Shown: one piece after another, positions 60,584-64,000 of the stretch
How the letters are laid out: every line of letters begins with the position of its first letter
How positions within the stretch are numbered: position 1 is the stretch's first letter
From: Salinibacillus xinjiangensis
GTDB lineage: Bacteria > Bacillota > Bacilli > Bacillales > Alkalibacillaceae
Assembly: GCF_009649735.1 (NCBI RefSeq)
Contig: NZ_WJNH01000006.1
Location: forward strand, 1,469 to 65,468
Direction of reading: 5' to 3'
Length of the DNA stretch: 64,000 nucleotides
Position numbers and translations under genes: made by a program
Notes under the pieces: model-generated
Databases searched by the model: none
Told to the model about the DNA's origin: nothing
The model's input: only the letters and a program-made list of their open reading frames with translations

Positions 60584-61245
60584 TAAAACTTAATAACCTC
60601 ATATATACATGCTAATAATAAAAATGGTAATTCACCATCTTGAGTATCCATGAATATATCTCGAGGTGGTAATTTACCGTTACTAGAAATATATGAAATC
60701 TGTTGTCCATTTTTGTGGAAATTGATGGTGCGTTCACTGACATTTTTAGAGACATTTATGATTTCATTTTTGTATGGAAAAGAGAGGACTTTGCTGGATA
60801 ACAATTTCTTATCCCCTTTTATCATAAAGTTTTCTTCACAATTCTTAGAAATGATTTGTACTTCCCACCTATTTTGTAACAAATCTTTTTTCTCTCTCAA
60901 TTTGTGTATTTTTATTTTTAAGTTTCCGTTAGCATCCTCACCATACAGGTCAACAAAATAATTAGGCAAAAACATTGTAGTTAGCATTTGAAAAGGATTA
61001 TCAAATCCTCTTTTCACATAACCTACATAGTTTGTTTTCATATCAAATATTTCGACTCGTTTTGTCATGGCCAAAATAGGGTTTTCCGTATAAAATGCTT
61101 TATTCCCTATTTCTCCATTTCCTTTTGCGGTTGTTTCTACCTTTCCTCGTGTTAGCCAATATGTAATGCCAATAAATAATATGAAAATAATACACGCAAT
61201 CCATAAGAACCATTCTGGAACATATCCTACTCCGTATGCCACCAT
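60574..61245 (-). CDS. Membrane-anchored protein, possibly tubby-like fold
   Basis: A 223-residue protein with one N-terminal membrane segment (EWFLWIACIIFILFIGITYW) and a beta-rich soluble domain. Repeated strands include VEIFDMKTNYVGYVKRGFDN, NLKIKIHKLREKKDLLQNRW, VQIISKNCEENFMIKGDKKL and INFHKNGQQISYISSNGKLP. The alternation and the end (PFLLLACIYEVIKFYRT) recall tubby/LURP-one-like proteins, but this is a weak, visual match. It starts 13 bases after the PH-domain gene at 61259 in the same direction, so the two form an operon. Confidence 0.5.
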   Translation of the reverse strand: MVAYGVGYVPEWFLWIACIIFILFIGITYWLTRGKVETTAKGNGEIGNKAFYTENPILAMTKRVEIFDMKTNYVGYVKRGFDNPFQMLTTMFLPNYFVDLYGEDANGNLKIKIHKLREKKDLLQNRWEVQIISKNCEENFMIKGDKKLLSSKVLSFPYKNEIINVSKNVSERTINFHKNGQQISYISSNGKLPPRDIFMDTQDGELPFLLLACIYEVIKFYRT

Positions 61246-61258
61246 AATTCACCTCTAA

Positions 61259-61762
61259 TTACTTTGAAAGTTTCTTATCTAATTGAATACGAGGATTTTT
61301 AGTAACCAACAATTGAACAAATTCATATTCATTTTTAGGCGATATATTCATAATGTTATATTTGCCATAAAGGATTTCCAGTCGATCAATCGAAAGCGCA
61401 GGTGCTGAAAATGGGCTTTTTGTTTTACTCAATTTTTTAATTTCACCAATTTTTATCGTGCTTTTAAATGGACCAGAGCGAACCTTAATAACTCCACGCT
61501 CAACCCTATACCCCGTCCCGAACCAAATCCATAAAAGTAATCCTATAATCAATCCACTTATAATCGTTCCTAACACACTATCATAGGTTATGAACTGCAT
61601 GCCAACAGGCTCTGAACCAAAAATGTAAATGAAGATAATAAAAAGTATAATCCCCCAAAATATGAAACCCAACCAAATGTCCTTTTTAGATGGAAAATAC
61701 AACTCATTCACCTCACCTTTACTAACTATACGTCTGAGAATAGGGTGAAGTTTCGTTTTCAA
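61259..61762 (-). CDS. Bacterial PH-domain (bPH_6 type) membrane protein
   Basis: A 167-residue protein with a short N-terminal part (GEVNELYFPSKKDIW), two membrane helices (LGFIFWGIILFIIFIYIFGS; VLGTIISGLIIGLLLWIWFG) and a C-terminal PH-like domain with YRVERGVIKVRSGPFKSTIK and APALSIDRLEILYGKYNIMN-ISPKNEYEFVQLL. This is the layout of DUF1200/bPH_6 proteins of Bacilli, function unknown. First gene of a two-gene unit. Confidence 0.75.
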   Translation of the reverse strand: MKTKLHPILRRIVSKGEVNELYFPSKKDIWLGFIFWGIILFIIFIYIFGSEPVGMQFITYDSVLGTIISGLIIGLLLWIWFGTGYRVERGVIKVRSGPFKSTIKIGEIKKLSKTKSPFSAPALSIDRLEILYGKYNIMNISPKNEYEFVQLLVTKNPRIQLDKKLSK

Positions 61763-62202
61763 GAGGAAAAAACAGCAGCCTATATCACGGACTTTTACAG
61801 AGGAGCTGGGGGCTTTATGGAGCTTCTGTGGAGTGGCGAAACAGTAGTGGGGATGTAAATCCTGAGGAATATATGAAAGGTGTTACTCCGTATATTTTGA
61901 AGGGGGTTCTTAGAAATAGGTAGCGGTACTCAAAACCGTTTCACTCATTGTACGATTGAACCCTATAAAGACCAATGCTTTGACTCAAGTCGGAGCATTG
62001 GTCTTTCATTTCCTAGTTATTTTGGATGTGATTTAACATATGATTAGGTAGTAGATTGTCAATAATTACTAAGTGGCCCATAATTTTGTAGTTCATAAAT
62101 CCTGTGTTTTCTTGAAAATTAGTCATTATGGAATATTGACCAATTGTGAAAATAGTTTCAACCTTAGAATAAAAGTCTGCTAACGCAAGGGGTGTGTTGG
62201 GA
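61763..62202. other. Intergenic region with relic and terminator
   Basis: A short start-less plus-strand run at about 61800-61920 reads LYGASVEWRNSSGDVNPEEY then MKGVTPYILKGVLRNR and stops, the end of a lost gene. A clean terminator follows at 61967-62006. The remaining 200 bp lead to the vWA lipoprotein gene without a clear promoter. Confidence 0.45.
61967..62010 (+). terminator. Rho-independent terminator
   Basis: AAAGACCAATGCT (61967-61979) pairs with AGCATTGGTCTTT (61994-62006), followed by T-rich sequence. It belongs to the vanished gene upstream. Confidence 0.75.
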
Positions 62203-63636
62203 TTGAAAAGATTAACTGTCGTATTACTTTTTTTCATGTTAGGTTTGTCTGGCTGCAGTGAAGATGAAGCTCAAAAAGGACAAGAAGAGAGCCCGACAAA
62301 TACTGAAGTTGATACGGTGGAACATGAAGAGGCAGTGGAAGATGACCAAGGTGAACAATCGTTAGAGATAGATACTTTTCATTCTATTGATCCTTCTCGT
62401 GAAGGCATGAAAAATCAAACTGGCGGAACTTTTTTGGAGGATATTTCCTTAGAGCAGGAATTGGATATGAATGTTGAAGAATTTATGGCCCAAAATAAAC
62501 AAGAGCTAACGAATGATTTACAAAGGATAACAAATGAAAATCAGGAGCCTGAGGCATTAGCCAAGGCGTTAGCACATTTATTAGGAACACCAAATTATAC
62601 AAAAGGCATTGAGACGGCGGAAGCTTTTCAACCAGATTTTCCTGAGCCTGATTTACCTGGTGCAAAGCGGGTCAATAGTGAGGAAGAAGAGAGTGCCTCA
62701 GTAAATGGAAAGGCAATTCTATTATTAGATGCTAGCTCTAGTATGCTGTTATCAGTTGAAGGAAGAGTAAAGATGGATATTGCCAAAGAGGCGGTTCAAC
62801 AGTTTGCAAATGTAATCGGACAGGAGAATGATGTATCTTTAGTCGTTTATGGACACAAAGGATCTGAGGCTGATTCCGACAAACAGCTTTCCTGTGAAGG
62901 AATTGAAGAAGTCTATCCAATGGGTACTTATGACAAAAAGAAGTTTGAAGCATCGCTGAACAATTTTGAGAGTAAAGGATGGACGCCATTAGCTGATGCA
63001 ATTGATAAAGCAGCTGAAATGAGCAAAGGGTTAGAAGGTGAAATCACTTTATACATTGTGAGTGATGGTGTAGAGACCTGTGATGGGAACCCAGTAGCAT
63101 CAGCAGAGGATTTTGTAAAAGAGAATGAGCACCGTAAAGTCAATATTATTGGCTTTAATGTAGATGAAGATGTAGAGGAACAATTACAAAAAGTTTCTGA
63201 AGCGGGAAATGGTGAGTTCTACTCGGCAGATGACGCAAATGAATTAAAAGAAACAATTGAATATGAATGGTTACCATCGCGAGTGGATTTGGCATGGGCA
63301 CATACAAAAGCGCCAGGCCCTTGGGAAATTTTAGCTGAATACGATAAATACGATGTTGATCATGATAAAATTCGCGCATTAGTTAAGAAGGAAGACGAAA
63401 GGTATAACAAGGTTATGAAGATTCTGAGGGAAGAAGAAATGGTACCGGAAGAAGTAAGAGATGAGTTAGATGATCTTATAAGCGAAAACTATAATGTACG
63501 AATCGATGAGCTTCGTGCGTTGCGGTCAGAAAAAATAGATGAGATTGATGCCATTGCAGATGAAATTAAGAAGCGAGTGAATGAATGGAAGGAAGAGATG
63601 GAAAGAAGAAAAGATGAGCGCGGTGATATTTGGTAA
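62203..63636 (+). CDS. vWA-domain lipoprotein (YwmD-like)
   Basis: A 477-residue lipoprotein. Signal peptide and lipobox MLGLSGCSED after the TTG at 62203 (AAGGGGTG upstream; the longer frame is not needed). Then an acidic linker, and a von Willebrand factor A domain (about 170-360). The domain has the metal site DASSSM (D-x-S-x-S), the distant threonine in GWTPLADAI and VSDGVETCDG. The last 100 residues are a charged coiled coil (MKILREEEMVPEEVRDELDD to the end). It resembles secreted vWA proteins YwmC/YwmD of B. subtilis. It would act at the outer membrane face in binding or assembly; function unknown. Confidence 0.85.
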   Translation: MKRLTVVLLFFMLGLSGCSEDEAQKGQEESPTNTEVDTVEHEEAVEDDQGEQSLEIDTFHSIDPSREGMKNQTGGTFLEDISLEQELDMNVEEFMAQNKQELTNDLQRITNENQEPEALAKALAHLLGTPNYTKGIETAEAFQPDFPEPDLPGAKRVNSEEEESASVNGKAILLLDASSSMLLSVEGRVKMDIAKEAVQQFANVIGQENDVSLVVYGHKGSEADSDKQLSCEGIEEVYPMGTYDKKKFEASLNNFESKGWTPLADAIDKAAEMSKGLEGEITLYIVSDGVETCDGNPVASAEDFVKENEHRKVNIIGFNVDEDVEEQLQKVSEAGNGEFYSADDANELKETIEYEWLPSRVDLAWAHTKAPGPWEILAEYDKYDVDHDKIRALVKKEDERYNKVMKILREEEMVPEEVRDELDDLISENYNVRIDELRALRSEKIDEIDAIADEIKKRVNEWKEEMERRKDERGDIW

Positions 63637-63776
63637 TTTCTATCAGGGTTCCTGCCTGTCCCTCCAGATATTAGTAATTGCTGGTATTTTGTTGACATTA
63701 CGTCGTTCTAGTTATAGAATAAACTTTCATGTTATGAAACTATAAATATAACATTAATTCTTATGAGGTGAAAAAA

Positions 63777-64000
63777 ATGAAGAAGATATTCTCCACAAAG
63801 ATGGGTTTCTTCTCAATAACATTACTATTATTTTGGATAAAAACGTATTTAATATATAAAACACAATTTGATTTAGGTGTTAGTGGATCAATGCAGGAAT
63901 TCCTATTATTTTTGAATCCTCTTAGTTCTGGATTAATCTTTTTAGGATTGGCATTGTTCTCTAAAGGTGACAAAATAGGAAAACGAATCATTATAATGTA
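63777..64000 (+). CDS. ltaS: Lipoteichoic acid synthase, N-terminal part (partial)
   Basis: The first 74 residues, MKKIFSTKMGFFSITLLLFW then IKTYLIYKTQFDLGVSGSMQ, with two to three membrane segments, match the start of LtaS/YflE-type glycerol-phosphate polymerases, which build lipoteichoic acid on the cell surface. GAGGTG precedes the ATG. The gene runs off the window end, so the extracellular sulfatase-like catalytic domain cannot be seen. Other LtaS paralogues are equally possible. Confidence 0.75.
   Translation, partial: MKKIFSTKMGFFSITLLLFWIKTYLIYKTQFDLGVSGSMQEFLLFLNPLSSGLIFLGLALFSKGDKIGKRIIIM

Overview
The window looks like the chromosome of a low-GC Gram-positive bacterium of the family Bacillaceae. 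The 5S rRNA, a 15-gene tRNA cluster in the same order as the Bacillus subtilis trnD cluster, AGGAGG-type ribosome binding sites, many GTG/TTG starts, a PhoP-type box and genes for lipoteichoic acid synthase and a Gram-positive SWIM/SNF2 helicase all point there. I cannot name the genus from the sequence alone.

Layout. (1) 1-3125: 3' part of a 23S rRNA gene, an unusually long and structured 23S-5S spacer, 5S rRNA, and fifteen tRNA genes ending with tRNA-Leu(CAA). (2) 3126 to about 37900: an AT-rich genomic island inserted at the 3' end of tRNA-Leu. It starts with a tyrosine integrase pointing back at the tRNA and holds much phage debris. Defence and addiction genes include an orphan HEPN protein, a type I restriction-modification operon (R, half-S, M, S) with its own tyrosine recombinase, and a Panacea antitoxin with a membrane partner. 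Further in are a small protein plus an HExxH metalloprotease-like protein, an HTH/nuclease-like protein, an FtsK-gamma/coiled-coil/GIY-YIG protein, a HicA-HicB-SecB-like toxin-antitoxin-chaperone set, a MazEF-like remnant and a GIY-YIG protein. Two attachment-like sites, at 31907 and 36429, each have an ATTTTACACA arm repeat 59-60 bp upstream. They suggest two elements stacked in tandem, the second one (about 4.5 kb) without an integrase.

(3) 37947-40213: the metN-metI-metQ methionine importer on the minus strand. (4) 40500-42340: a second small patch of debris, with a broken integrase reading into an abortive-infection (Abi-C) domain, a CBO0543-type membrane protein and a gene tail. (5) 42429-64000: ordinary chromosome: monofunctional glycosyltransferase, SWIM/SNF2 helicase, DUF438 protein, cyclase family protein, UV damage endonuclease, BrnQ and a GntR regulator. 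This is followed by ppx and ppk (ppk with a four-repeat PhoP box) and a membrane protein/ABC/GntR operon behind a perfect 38-bp palindrome. The window closes with a MOSC protein, a DUF4256 protein, two small membrane proteins, a vWA lipoprotein and the start of ltaS. Short palindromes with heads such as GGGACAG, GTGTCAG and GGGTCAG sit behind many of the core genes.

The island is a mixture of intact defence modules and decayed genes. The parts most worth following up are the HicAB-SecB set, the FtsK-gamma/GIY-YIG protein, the Panacea pair, the small protein/metalloprotease pair and the tandem attachment sites.
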